Under the pieces are notes generated by a model, which had not been told where the DNA came from, searched no databases, and saw nothing but the letters and a program-made list of their open reading frames with translations. Below, in pieces: positions 1-10,034 of a DNA stretch of 64,000 nucleotides. Origin of the DNA: Paramacrobiotus metropolitanus (taxonomy: Eukaryota > Tardigrada > Eutardigrada > Parachela > Macrobiotidae); contig NW_026570252.1 in the NCBI RefSeq assembly GCF_019649055.1, forward strand, positions 496,001 to 560,000. Direction: 5' to 3'. The stretch's first letter is position 1; every line of letters starts with the position of its first letter. Both the position numbers and the translations under genes were made by a program.

Positions 1-560
1 GCGGGCCTGCCTCGGACGGCGGGCCTGCCTCGGACGGCGGGCCTGCTTGCCGTCCGAGGAAGGTGCCCTTGCTAGATCATTAGCTTGCTGTCGGATGTGT
101 GCTCCGAATGAGCCTGTCAGCCGTCCGAGGAGGATGCGGCCGCCGTTAATGGGCCTGCTTGCGTCGGAGATGGGGACAGCTATCCGTAGGCGGCCAATTG
201 CCGTCCAAAGAAGGTGTGGCTGCAGCTGGGGGCCTACCTTGCCGTCCGAGGGTGGTGCAGCTCTCGTCAGTAGCCTAGCTTTGTGCCCGGCCGTTGGAAG
301 GGGGCTGTCGCTGCCGGAGGTAGAGCGGCCGTAGTTGGGGTGCTGTCCGAGGGAGATGCAGCCGCAGTTAAAGGCCTGTGTTGCCGTCAGAGTCACGTGC
401 AGCCGTGGTCGGTGGCTTGACGGACGTCGTGGTTAGGTGCGAGTCGCCACCGTAGCTGGAGGCCTGCCCTGCCGTCCAATGAAGGGCTCGCGTCAAAAAT
501 GGTGCAGCTTTCCTTCGTGGCCTAGCTTCCCATTAGGCATAATTGAGGACGGGTGTAACT
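1..560. repeat. Degenerate GC-rich tandem repeat
   Basis: The core GCCGTCC(G/A)A recurs at 49, 120, 200, 241 and 471, usually next to a GCCTGC or GTGCAGC block. The spacing is irregular (about 40-80 bp, then a longer gap), so this reads as a decayed minisatellite. Open frames here are GC-driven and show no recognisable domain. The first 40 bases contain a near-perfect duplication of a 20-bp unit. Confidence 0.5.
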
Positions 561-1690
561 TGCCCGCTGAGCAGTGGTTAATCCTGGCCGCTTTTCTCTT
601 CGCGCTGATGGTTCTCTGGAGGGCCCCTTAACGGGCGAGTGGCGTTCAAGCTGAGTGCGAGCTGTTCGCTTGGCTCTTCGGATGCGGTGTGGATTTAGAT
701 GACGCATAAAGAACTGATCTGAAATTCTGGCGAGGATATAGCCAGTCACCGATGGTGACTGCCTGACAGAACCTAGAGAGCGATAAACGAGGAGCTGAGC
801 CATCGCACAGATGGCAGCCAGAAATCAGCTATCGCAGATGCGCGGAATACGGCGCGCAGAACGGAATACAGCGCGCGCATACGGAACGAACGCTAAAAAT
901 TTCGAAGTCCGAAATGCAGATCAAGGAAGATGGAAGAACAGAGATCACTCGCGCGCACACGATATCGAAGGAGCAAAGACAGACAGCAGTGAGAACTGCA
1001 GAACCATGCAATGCGAGCACACGAACAGTACCAAGTGCAAACAGCATGCCCGTGCATGACGGCGGCCGCTTTGATCTAAGCGCCACGGCGACGCGCAGCG
1101 CAACCAACAGACTTACGTAACTCGCAACACACGGCGAAAGGAGACAGAGCGGAAGCGCATGTCCTCCAGCTAACATTAACATCAATTAACTCGTTAATTG
1201 TCATTTAACGAACATACTCCGTCCTGATTGATCACCGTAAAAGCAAGAAGGGTGAAACATGGGGAATTTGGCATCATTTTTCATCTTCGAAAAAAACTTT
1301 TACTGTATGCTCCAGTTCCGCCATCACAGTAATATCAACAATAGTAAATTTTGTACTTTATAATTTAGGCTGTATACAAACTGTTAGAAGAATTGAAGAA
1401 CGCAGTTGATAAAGAAAATTCTATAAAACAACGAAGCAAACTAGAGCTATGTTGGTCGTCATTACCCGGTTATTCAATGAAAATTTTACCCTTATTTTCT
1501 TAGAAAGTGGACATGATGGCGTATAGTCGGATGCGTTTGTCGGTGTCGGACATGTCAACATTTTTTAGCAGCTGTACGTGCTCAAGCGGTTTTTTGTTAA
1601 CGAACTCTGTGACGACCATAAAGGAAATTCATTTACGGCGAATACAAAAGCGCAGGAATGCACAACACTAAATAATGGAAACTGATTCGT
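561..1690. other. Non-coding stretch, nothing recognised
   Basis: Open frames on both strands overlap one another between 811 and 1185 and look like translation of simple GCGCGC-type composition. From about 1190 onward the DNA is AT-rich with frequent stops. I see no gene, RNA or repeat that I can support. Confidence 0.4.
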
Positions 1691-2338
1691 TTAAGCCAGT
1701 GATGACCACAGGTATTTAGCGAAACGGTTAAACGCGTCCCGGCACAGCTGATTGGGCGCGGAATAGTAGCGAAGATTGGCGAAGACCGCCTGCTCTGGGT
1801 TTCCATCGGACACGACCACTTGACCTTTCTGGCACGCCGCTACTACGGCGTCCCGCTCCCAGTCTGCAGAAACCCCGCTCTCGACGACCGTGTTGCGCGG
1901 GGATAAAATATGACGGTGTATGGTGCTGGCGATCTTCCGACAGCGAAGACTGTTGTCCGATTGGAAAAACAGCTCCGTCGCGTCAATAATCGTCGTGTTA
2001 TCATAAGAAAACGTCGTCGCTGTTCCGTTGCAACTGACCAGCAACGGAGGCACCTCCGAGCAAATGAGGAACTCATTGACCCATCGATTGATCGGAATCA
2101 GTTCGACGGCTTCCGAGGCTTCTTCCGTGTTTTCTTTCGGTAGTTGTGGGAATTTTTTCGTGTAGATGAACGTGACGAACTGCCGCAGCTTCGATCGACA
2201 CTCTGTGCTCGTGTCGATAGACAATTTTAGTTGGGTGACGCTCGCGGTGATCGGTTGAAAAACCTCGATCTTTCCTGCGGAGCAATGCGCGGTTATAACT
2301 TCCGGTGAACTTTCGGTGGAGTTGTCGTGCGTGTTGCC
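1691..2338 (-). pseudogene. 3' part of LRR/Cys-rich secreted protein gene, severed by the Polinton
   Basis: This is the second half of exon 3 of a host gene whose 5' part lies at 23512-25409. It aligns throughout with exon 3 of the intact copies at 32571-33418 and 43324-44168, including the FIYTKKFP, CNGTAT, FQSDNSLRCR, RNTVVESG and YYSAPNQLC blocks. It ends at a normal stop near 1691. The nominal ATG at 2377 lies in the Polinton TIR and is not a real start. The join to the 5' half is lost, about 53 bp of the exon (including the first FRCR motif) are missing, and the copy should be non-functional. Confidence 0.85.
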
Positions 2339-2492
2339 AGCAGCACGTAGGTCCGGTCCCCAATAGGAATCGCCCATTCTAGTAAGGACTATAGTCCATA
2401 TAATTGGGAAAATGTCTATGGCTACAGTCCTGCGTATGGTGGGATACGGTGTGCGGGTGGCGTAACAGCGTGCGGGTGGCAGTTAGCACACA
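2339..2492 (+). repeat. Left terminal inverted repeat (154 bp)
   Basis: It is the reverse complement of 23358-23511 with two mismatches, both in the AGTAAGGACTATAGTCC region around 2391-2396. Matching stops abruptly at both sides: host exon outside, unique element DNA inside. The near identity points to a recent insertion or to repeat homogenisation. Confidence 0.95.
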
Positions 2493-3762
2493 CTACCGAA
2501 GTAAATAATAAAAAATAAAAAAATAAATAATGACCGCGTTCAACGAGCTCTCCACTCGGAGAATTGTGTTGGTTTTTCACTTTGCTGATGTCAGATTTTG
2601 AAGTGAAAGTTCACTTGTATTTGTACAGTTTTCCTGTATTTTGTGTAACTGTCGATACCGTACTTGTATCCTCCATCGGAATCAAATACTAGTTTTACCC
2701 TGGACTTCGAAAATTAATAAGCAACAAGTTTGCGCCGCATGTGTGCTGTTTTTTGGACGGTATTTTGTTCCGGATGTTACTGTCAACTCTTCGGTGGGAT
2801 TCTGCACATTGTGCGAGGTATGTTTGCGAACCCTTGCTATTTCTCTTAACAGAAATGCGGGATAATGCCGTGTCAGTGCGAGAGGACGGATTTTGGCTGC
2901 TGAAAAATGAAAATGCTGTTCACTAACGGCAGCCGTGCAGTTTGTTGGTTTTGGTCGCAGTTTGTGTTGCGAAGCGGTTTATCGGCCCATATGCTGTTCG
3001 GCCCATTTTCTTCTGTTCCCAGAAGCCATCTTTTCGAAAAAGGAATAGACCGTGAGCGTTTATTACACAAGTAAGGATTTCGCATTTTCTAAAATACGGC
3101 GTAAACAGTTCACCCGTCTGTAGCATCACTGTCTTTTGGCCCTTACGTACAGGGAACTGCTCTCCACCGCTAGATATAATCTTACGCTAAAATAACGCGC
3201 TAATGGATTAGCTTTGTTTTTCTTTGATGTTTTCTTTCTTATTATAATAACTCGTTAATGTAAAATTCCACAAATTATTCATAATTTAGGCACACTGCAA
3301 GACGGGACGAAATTTGATTCCTCACGATATCTTGGAAAACAGTTCTTCAACTTTTCAGCGGTGAAAATCAAGACAGGTATGTGCTGACGGGCAAACTAAC
3401 ACGGCGCACGCCGTCAAGTTTCTGTTGTTGACTTGCCACTAAGAGGAGTGGTACAGGGAGAGGTTGTATTTATATTATCGTAGCTAAATGAAAGCCTACC
3501 GCCGTGCGGCACTTTGATCGTGTCTCTTTGTGTTACTAATTAGTGTTTTGTACTTTCAGAGTCATGCGCGTACGAGTCGGAATTCCGTCTCCTGCTCATT
3601 GTACAATCACGATTACCGTTGGGCACTGCAATTCGGTAATAAGAAGAAAAAAAATAATATATTTGAAACTTGCTTTTATTTTTTTATTTTCAACTTAAAC
3701 TTTACACAGTATAGTTATTTTAACTACCAAATGTGTTTTTTCAGTTGTCTAGAGTCCAAAGT
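2493..3762. other. Left internal non-coding region of the Polinton
   Basis: No frame here looks like a conserved protein. The stretch may hold the promoter and a 5' untranslated exon of the gene starting at 3763: a GGTAATAAG donor-like site lies near 3635 and a TTTTTTCAG acceptor-like site at about 3744. No octamer dyad like those before other element genes was seen. Confidence 0.35.
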
Positions 3763-5683
3763 ATGATCGCTGAAAAAGCTAAATTTCCTATCGAAGCAAT
3801 CGAGATTGAAGGTAAGTATAAATGGAAAAATAAATGTATGTAAATTGGTCACTGTAGGTCTGCTGTTTTTATAGGGAAAATCTACACGAAGGACTCTCCG
3901 GAAAAGGATGTGACGGAGACCCCGCTGAACGAGGACATGTTTATTAAGGCCTATCGAACCGCACCTCCAGTCGCGCCTCCGACGCCTCCCAGCCCCGTCC
4001 TGACAGAGGATTCGGAAAGCGAACGGGTGCTTGCCATCGATGAGACTCCCACTGGTAGCGGTATGGGCGAACTCATAGAAACGGAAGTTACCGTGCCCAT
4101 TCCGGAAGTGTCGGAAGCGGAAGGAGCGAACGCTGCTGCGGCCAATCAGCCAGAATCGGAAGCGGAAAGGGAACATGATGCCGCGGCCGCTGTTGAGCCC
4201 GTGGAGGAGCCTCGCCCTCCACCGGTCATCCCAGCTGAGTCCATGCCGGCCAGCCCAGTCAATCCCATGTCTGCACCGAATCGTCCGAAGCACACAATCA
4301 TTGTGCAGCCGCCCCGAGCCCGGCCACCATCCTCGTTGTCGCGTCAAAGCTCGCCACCGGGATCAGTATTGGACAGCACGCACCGTTCGCCGCGGGGTTC
4401 GCTCTCCGGTCGTGCGTCTTCTCCGCGGGGCTCGGTCGCGAGCCGCACACGCGGTGCCCGAGGGGTCTCGACCAGTAGTGACCAACCACCGCGGTAATCG
4501 GACATTTGCTTACCAGAGTAAAGTTAACTTTTACTGTTGTTTTGTTTTGTAGTCCGGTCATGGCGTCACCTGGTAGCTCAGCATCCAGGCCGGGGTCTGG
4601 ACGCCGCATGGCTCCGCCAGTGTGGAACAAGGCCTACTCTCCGCCCCAGCGTCGAGCTGTCAAGCGGTGCAATGCAAAAGCACCTACAGCAATCCGGACG
4701 ACTCGCAAGACCGCCAAACGAACCCCCAAACAACGGAAGCGCGCGAGTGGCCGTGCTGCTCCTTCCGCCGAAACCGCACGTGCGCCCTATGGGGACCATC
4801 CGATCGAGAGGGTGACTACCATCGAAATCGACGGTGAAACTCGGCCGGTGTTTGAGTGGTGCGGTACGATTGGAGAGTGGAGTCACTATAACGGTAGTCA
4901 GTCGTTCTTTGAGCCGACAAAGCTCACCATAGACGACTTGGTTGATGGTCGCGATGTCGGGACTGGTTACAAAAAGGTATTTACTGTTTTTTTTCCGTTC
5001 GCAATTAACGTCGTTTTAAATTACATCGATACCCCCACCGAAACCCCCACTTCTGGAACCCAAACCAAAACCCCCACTGGAGGTGTGTTAAGGTTAATTG
5101 TATTTGTTTCTCTTTGCAGATCGCCAGACTGATTAAGTTGTTGAAGAAACGCGTGGCCAAACGTGGCTCCCGATTTTTCCAGTGCCCGTTTTGCCTGGTC
5201 ATCTTCGGGGCAATGGGTCGCCCGGAGGTGGTTTACCGCCATCTGCACGGGCTAAAGGGCGGTAATTATCCCTGCCCGAAATGGCGCGAAGGTCCTCACC
5301 GTCAGTCTTATTTGTTGGGTCAATTTCCTACCGCCAGGAAGTTCCGCTTCATCCACAAGGACAAGCATATGAATCCCATCCGTCCAGGAACCCGGGACTG
5401 GCCAGGTTCAGCGGCGTCCTGGTTTATTTGGCTGCGACCGGAAGATGTGGCCGACGCCAACGCAGCTCGCACTCTGGAGAACTTGCCGCTGTATCAGGAG
5501 CCGATGTTGGCGGCGGATGAGCCTGTTGGTGCCGAAGAACCGGAAGCAGACCTGGAGGTCATGGTTGGGGTGGACGATGAGGATGTCATTGTGGAGACTG
5601 ACTCCGATGAGGATGATGAGGACGATTCCGAGCCGGAAGAAAATGACGATGTGGACTATGTGTACGATGAGTGGATGGCTTAG
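3763..5683 (+). CDS. Spliced Polinton accessory protein: Pro/Ser-rich, Cys/His cluster, acidic tail
   Basis: Four exons (3763-3811, 3875-4493, 4553-4976, 5120-5683) join with matching phases and GT-AG introns into 551 codons. The N-terminal third is rich in Pro, Ala and Glu. The middle is Ser/Arg/Pro-rich and basic, and then QSFFEPTKLTIDDL precedes intron 3. Exon 4 has a CPFC pair followed 15 residues later by HLH, then a further Cys, like an atypical zinc finger. The protein ends in a long Asp/Glu tail closing EWMA. I do not recognise the family; a nuclear DNA- or chromatin-binding regulator is an inference from composition. The third intron carries the ACCCCCAC motif. An AATAAA lies just downstream near 5749. 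Confidence 0.7.
5031..5080 (+). promoter_or_regulatory. ACCCCCAC repeat motif, copy 1 (intron)
   Basis: Three ACCCCCAC/AACCCCCAC units lie in intron 3 of the 3763-5683 gene, C-rich on the sense strand. The same paired motif occurs at four other places in the element. Function unknown. Confidence 0.5.
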
Positions 5684-5689
5684 GACGGT

Positions 5690-6036
5690 TATGGCCGGCT
5701 GTCTATGTTTGTATTTGTATTCTTTTTTATTGTTATTGTTTGTTCTGGAATAAATATCCAGTATGATGTTGTTTTTTCCGACGATAAGTTCTCATTTCTT
5801 CCAAGGAATAAGTGTTGTATTTTTATTTTGGTTTTTGCTTTGCTCTGACTGGACAGCAACTGTACTTTTATAGATTTAAGAATCCTATCTTGGTGAAGAA
5901 AAGCAGCGTGCGTGTAATCTTTAGCCTTACATACAACCACAACGCATAAGAACAATTATTTGTTTCGTCCCGCGTTTTTTACCGTTATTGCGCCCGTCAC
6001 TCTTGTGACGTAGGAAGACAAAGAGCAGCTTGATTA
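5690..6036. other. 3' flank, no gene seen
   Basis: AT-rich sequence following the polyadenylation signal of the upstream gene. Frames are short and featureless. Confidence 0.4.
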
Positions 6037-6266
6037 GGGGGGATCCATAAATTACGTACGCAGCGAACCAGGGAGGGACGGGTCCAAAAAACGTGACAAG
6101 CTGTGACGACCCCGACGAACCCGGGGGGAGGGGGTGGTCATCTCCATGTATTACGATGGAGCGAACCAGGGGGGAGGGGTCAAGCAAACGTGACGGACCG
6201 CTACGAAGGGGGAGGGAGGGGTGAAAAAACCGTGGTTTTCTGCGTACGTAATTTATGGATGCTCCC
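6037..6266. mobile_element. PIF/Harbinger-type MITE nested in the Polinton (230 bp)
   Basis: The ends are inverted: the left end GGGGGGATCCATAAATTACG is mirrored at the right end with two mismatches, and the match extends about 27 bp. A direct TTA flanks both sides (6034-6036 and 6267-6269), the target duplication type of PIF/Harbinger elements. The interior has two diverged GCGAACCAGGG blocks and no coding capacity. It inserted between two Polinton genes without touching either. Confidence 0.8.
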
Positions 6267-6330
6267 TTACGTGGGTGGGACCGGCAGTACTTTATTCCCA
6301 CCAGTCAGAACCGTGAGAAGAACGGGCTCG

Positions 6331-6362
6331 TTTTGCATATGAGGACAGAATCCGTTTTGCAT
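6331..6362 (+). promoter_or_regulatory. Two TTTTGCAT half-sites upstream of the 6444 gene
   Basis: TTTTGCATA at 6331 and TTTTGCAT at 6355 match the half-site of the octamer-like dyads found before other genes of this element. They lie 80-110 bp upstream of the ATG at 6444. Confidence 0.45.
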
Positions 6363-6443
6363 CCGACAATTAGCGCTCTACTGCTTCAGTTCTCAATTTT
6401 AAAATTTGTGGCCGCGCAAAAATTTAAGTTTTCTAGTTCTACA

Positions 6444-7699
6444 ATGGAATTTAACTGGCTTGATTCTCTCGATCTGTCAGAGTTTATGCTAGGTTCTCCC
6501 TTCACACATCCTGTAGCTAGCCAGGAGCCTGCTGAACCGTACGAACATGTTGCTCATGATCTCGCAAGCATTCTAGCGGATTTAGGATCTCCTGATGTGC
6601 CTGCGGTTGAAATTCCTGTTTTGGAAGAATTGCCGGAGTTTTCCGAAGTAGTGCAAAGCGGTTACGCTGCCCCTGCTGAAGAGGCTGCCAGTGGTATTCC
6701 TGCTGAAGGATGGGCTCAGCTGTATTCCATACTGTTGCCTGATGAGTTCGTGGCAAACGCGGCACCTGTTGCTGCTCTTCCCAACAACGCTCAACCAATG
6801 CAAGATACAAATTATTTTCATAAACATTTTTATGTTTTTTTTTTTCAAATGATCCTTAATTTTATCGGAAGTTTTATTTATTTATTTTTTTTTCTGAATT
6901 TTCTTTTCCTAAATAATTGCGATTAAAATGTAACTTGACGCTTGTAGGTGGCGCAGTTACCAACACCATTTCGCACGGCGACACAACAGTACTGCATTTT
7001 GTAAGAGACGGTCGTAATGAAGTGAATGAACTACGCCTTGACGCTTCAATCCAAAAGCCGGAGATATCCAAAGACAAGTTTGCAGCATTCTTGGAGTATG
7101 CGCTTTCCTACCGAAGCCACCACGACGCCAAGAATCCATTGGAAATCGATGTAGACCACAAACTGCCATCCGCGGCCGCTCGGGATTTAGGACCAGACTT
7201 GCGCGGATTGTTCAGAACCTCCCCGCGTGGCGTTCTTCTTCGTTTCGAGATTTCGGCTCGCTGTTTTCCCAGCATACGCTACTTTGTCCTGCAGCAGTTC
7301 AGGGATGCTCCGGCTGATCAGCAGCTGCTGTTGCTGGACTGTTTTGTGCCTTACAATGGTCGCATTGCGGGCAGTGAGTTATTTCAAGCACTTTCTGAAT
7401 CATAATGCTAATTGTTTTTTTCCCTCGTAGAACTACCGTCGTCGTTTTGGGACCAGTACCTTGAAGAGCTTAATAAGGAGGTGCAGCTTTACCTGCCTGA
7501 TTTTATGGAAAAGAATACGAAGAACGGGAAGAAGCCGCAGAAACAAATTAAAGAGCGCGTTCTTAAGGCATTGCCGGATGGTTGTTTCTACGCCTGGCTG
7601 TTTAAGCATGTAAACTTCTTGAAAGAGTATGACCTCCAGCAGTTGTCTGATCTTAAAGAGACAGTATTGACTCATTATTTTGATAGAATTAAGTTGTGA
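6444..7699 (+). CDS. Spliced Polinton protein of unknown function
   Basis: An acidic, hydrophobic-rich N-terminal segment starts at ATG 6444 (MEFNWLDSLDLSEFM), somewhat like a transactivation domain. Exon 2 starts at 6948 after a CTTGTAG acceptor and ends at 7373. Exon 3 is 7431-7699, with phases matching across intron 7374-7430. The exact donor of exon 1 is not settled: phase-1 candidates lie near 6690-6694 and no good GT is close to 6800. The C-terminus is basic and helical (KPQKQIKERVLKAL). I recognise no domain. AATAAA overlaps the stop region at 7698, and copy 2 of the ACCCCCAC motif follows. The acidic/basic layout suggests a regulator, but this is inference. Confidence 0.55.
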
Positions 7700-7752
7700 A
7701 TAAAGCGAGACGGCTTCGTAGGGTGACATTGTTTTATTTATTCAAGTCATAG

Positions 7753-7777
7753 TTACCCCCACGGAAACCCCCACGGG
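7753..7777 (+). promoter_or_regulatory. ACCCCCAC repeat motif, copy 2 (3' flank)
   Basis: Two ACCCCCACGG units separated by AA lie about 55 nt past the stop of the 6444-7699 gene, C-rich on its sense strand. Confidence 0.5.
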
Positions 7778-7831
7778 TTCCTATTTAAAAGCTAACTAAA
7801 TTAATACCAAATAATCAAAGGTCTTTCATTG

Positions 7832-8126
7832 CTATTGCTCCCGCTTCTCTCCTGATGCGGGTGTACGAACGTAAACTAAAAATAAAAAAGCTGCAATTAG
7901 CAAAGCAATAATATCCGCCAACGGATAGCAACTACCTTCATTAGGAGGTCGAATTCCGAAGTGTGTGATTCCAGTGATCTGTCTGCAGTACTTTTCCCAA
8001 TGATTCCAACATGACAAAAAAAGTGAACATTGCAAATAAGAGGAAGTAGAACACGGCAACAACGATTTTTTCCCACCGCCGCTCATGGCGCGTTAAATCG
8101 GGGAGCATTGCCTGTAGGTTAGACAT
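7832..8126 (-). CDS. Small membrane protein(s) of the Polinton, two overlapping frames
   Basis: From ATG 8126 a 61-residue frame to 7941 has a charged start and one strong hydrophobic helix (FYFLLFAMFTFFVML). A second frame running to 7832 overlaps it and holds another helix (IIALLIAAFLFLVYV) followed by a basic end. They could be one protein split by a frameshift, a short two-exon gene whose splice I cannot place, or two small proteins. Small membrane proteins are common in Polintons and adenovirus-like genomes. The gene diverges from the BIR genes, sharing the octamer-like region at 8190-8279. Confidence 0.45.
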
Positions 8127-8189
8127 TGTGAGCGATTTTTATTATTTGGATCAATAGCGTTTACTTAAATGTGAGCGGAAGTTTAAAAG

Positions 8190-8279
8190 TGCACAGGAGT
8201 GCCGTGTGAAAAATCTTCAAATTGCATAGAAGCGACGTGTGCAAATCCACAAATTGCACAGGAGGATCGACTATAAAAC
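8190..8279 (+). promoter_or_regulatory. Octamer-like dyad cluster and TATA box before the BIR genes
   Basis: ATTGCATAGAAG (8222), TGTGCAAAT (8239), AATTGCACAGGAGG (8253) and GTGCACAGGAGTG (about 8190) are variants of the element's TTGCATAGGAG half-site. TATAAAA follows at 8273-8279, about 38 bp before the ATG at 8317. The region can also serve the divergent leftward gene. Confidence 0.6.
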
Positions 8280-8316
8280 GGTCGATCACCGGTAGACAGA
8301 CGTCACTTTTTCTGCA

Positions 8317-8628
8317 ATGGAGCCTTTCGGTACCTCTGCATTCAGCACAGTAGAAAGTAGTTTGATGACCTTTCCTGTTGAACAGTTGAATTCCCGTGTT
8401 AAGCTTCCTCGGCGTCTAGCCGAAGCCGGATATATCTACGTGCCTGACCAAGGCTATTATCTCGTCAAGTGTTTCTGTTGTGGTCATCGGCTGACATTTG
8501 CGGAGTGGGGTGACGATTTTTGGAAGAAGCACGCTACAGGCAATCCAGACTGTCGCTACCTGCAGACCCTGCGCCCAGTGTATGCAAATATCCATCGAGA
8601 ACTGAACCAGTACTGGCAAGAGTATTGA
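8317..8628 (+). CDS. Single-BIR IAP-like protein
   Basis: A 103-residue protein with one BIR domain. The zinc ligands are visible as CFCCG, an EW...DDFW segment, a KHATGNPDC His-Cys pair and a preceding GYIYVPDQGYYLVK. BIR proteins of the IAP class block caspases or bind IAP antagonists in baculoviruses and insects. No RING domain is present. A phase-compatible donor at 8610 could splice this exon onto the next ORF at 8692, giving a three-BIR protein; otherwise it ends at its own stop at 8628. An octamer-like cluster and TATA box lie just upstream. Confidence 0.8.
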   Translation: MEPFGTSAFSTVESSLMTFPVEQLNSRVKLPRRLAEAGYIYVPDQGYYLVKCFCCGHRLTFAEWGDDFWKKHATGNPDCRYLQTLRPVYANIHRELNQYWQEY

Positions 8629-8692
8629 ACAATGTGCGTGATTTGCTTGCTCGTCTTGTTGCAGCATTACTTTATCTGTTTTAATTTGCAGT

Positions 8693-9316
8693 ATGGCCAC
8701 CTTCAACCCGCGGATGGCACATTATCTTGCCCGCTTGAACAGTTTCAACCATGTGAAGCGATGGCAGTTCACTACGCAGACGAAAGAAGACATGGCGGCG
8801 GCCGGATTTTCTCATACTTGGTCCAACCTCATCCATTGCAACTACTGCGGTTTGGGACTGTGGAACTTGCTGCCCTATGAACAAGTGGACGGTCATCATG
8901 CCCGCTACCGTCCACAGTGTCCCGTGATTGTCAGCCGACTGGTTCTGGATGCCATCGCCGAGATTCAACGCCTCCAGGAGAAGGCTAATGAAGCCCACTG
9001 CTGCGTTGAAGAGTTATGGGATCGTCGAGGGCCAAGCAATGGCAACATATGTTACTGTTGCGAGGAAGACGAACTGGGACCTCTTAAAGATATGAAAACC
9101 TTCGAGAACCGCTTGGCGTCCTTCCCTGCCAGCTGGAAATCCCAGGTCGTCCATCCAGTGCGACTGGCTGCCGCTGGATTCCAGTGGACTGGAGGGAATA
9201 CTGCTGAATGCGTGTACTGCGGTCTGGTGGTTGACAAGTGGAAGAAAGGCGACGATCCCGAGGAAGTACACCGTTCTTTAAAGCCTGAGTGTAAAAGTCT
9301 GTGTTGTATGTATTAA
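8693..9316 (+). CDS. Tandem-BIR IAP-like protein
   Basis: 207 residues from ATG 8693. The first BIR (about residues 14-80) has HCNYCGLGLW and HHARYRPQC; the second (about 128-203) has ECVYCGLVVDKW and VHRSLKPEC. Between them is a second Cys cluster (CYCCEED). There is no C-terminal RING, and the protein stops just after BIR2 (CCMY), so any anti-apoptotic role would be by binding rather than ubiquitin ligation. A TTTGCAG acceptor precedes the ATG, so it may be the 3' exon of the 8317 gene. It leads directly into the structural gene block. Confidence 0.85.
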   Translation: MATFNPRMAHYLARLNSFNHVKRWQFTTQTKEDMAAAGFSHTWSNLIHCNYCGLGLWNLLPYEQVDGHHARYRPQCPVIVSRLVLDAIAEIQRLQEKANEAHCCVEELWDRRGPSNGNICYCCEEDELGPLKDMKTFENRLASFPASWKSQVVHPVRLAAAGFQWTGGNTAECVYCGLVVDKWKKGDDPEEVHRSLKPECKSLCCMY

Positions 9317-9353
9317 AGCGGTTTCTTTATTTTTAATCTTTGTTGTCGTCATC

Positions 9354-10034
9354 ATGTGTAGTCCGCTAAAGGAATATCCGCGCTTTCAAGCGCTTTTCGG
9401 TATGTGTGTTTGTGGACCGACAATGTCGGGTAAAACTCAATTTGTATTATCTTTGATTAAAAACCGCGCGCAGATGATCTGTCCGTCTCCTGATCGAGTA
9501 GTGTACTGTTACGGTGAATGGCAAAAAGCATTCGGTTAACTGCAAGAATCTGTTGAGTTTATCAAGGGCATTAATGGAATTTTTGAAACAGAAGGTTTCT
9601 TTGATCCTGACCAGCAAACCCTGTTAATTATTGATGATCTGGCTAGTGATATCTGCAAAGACGCGCGCTGTTCGAATTTGTTTACCCGCGGAATTCATCA
9701 TAAAAATGTTTCCGTTATCCTGCTATTACAGAACCTTTATAAACAAGGAAAATCTATGCGAGATATTACGCTGAACTCGCAGTATCTTGTTTTATTTAAA
9801 AACGTCCGTGATATCAATCAAATTAAACTGCTTGCTCGTCAAACCGGACTGAATCAGGTGATCGATGCGTACCGCAAAGTCACCGCGGAACCGTACAAGC
9901 CACTAATAATTGATATGCGATCGACGTGCCCGGACTATTTAAGAGTGAGATCACACACTCTTCCCAAACAGTCGATGCGGATTTTTGTGAAAGCCTATTC
10001 TAGTGAAATACCGAAGCCATGTCGGAACGTGTAA
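9354..10034 (+). pseudogene. A32/FtsK-HerA-like DNA packaging ATPase, in-frame stop
   Basis: The Walker A loop GPTMSGKT is at residues 21-28 and the Walker B stretch LLIIDDLASD lies near 9630, followed by a sensor-like NLFTRGIHHKNVSVI segment. This is the genome packaging ATPase of Polintons and related viruses. A TAA at 9537-9539 interrupts the single frame between Walker A and Walker B; both sides are in the same frame, so a point change fits. No plausible intron spans it. The end overlaps the next gene by 16 bp. Confidence 0.85.

Noticed and set aside
811-1185. Overlapping ORFs near the left edge
   Set aside because: Low-complexity GCGCGC-type sequence open on both strands; no conserved motif.
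2641-3129. Small ORFs in the left internal part of the Polinton as genes
   Set aside because: Short, overlapping on opposite strands, without motif or splice support.
3724-4347. 207-codon minus-strand ORF (Arg/His/Trp-rich)
   Set aside because: Antisense of exon 2 of the spliced 3763 gene; composition is that of a shadow.
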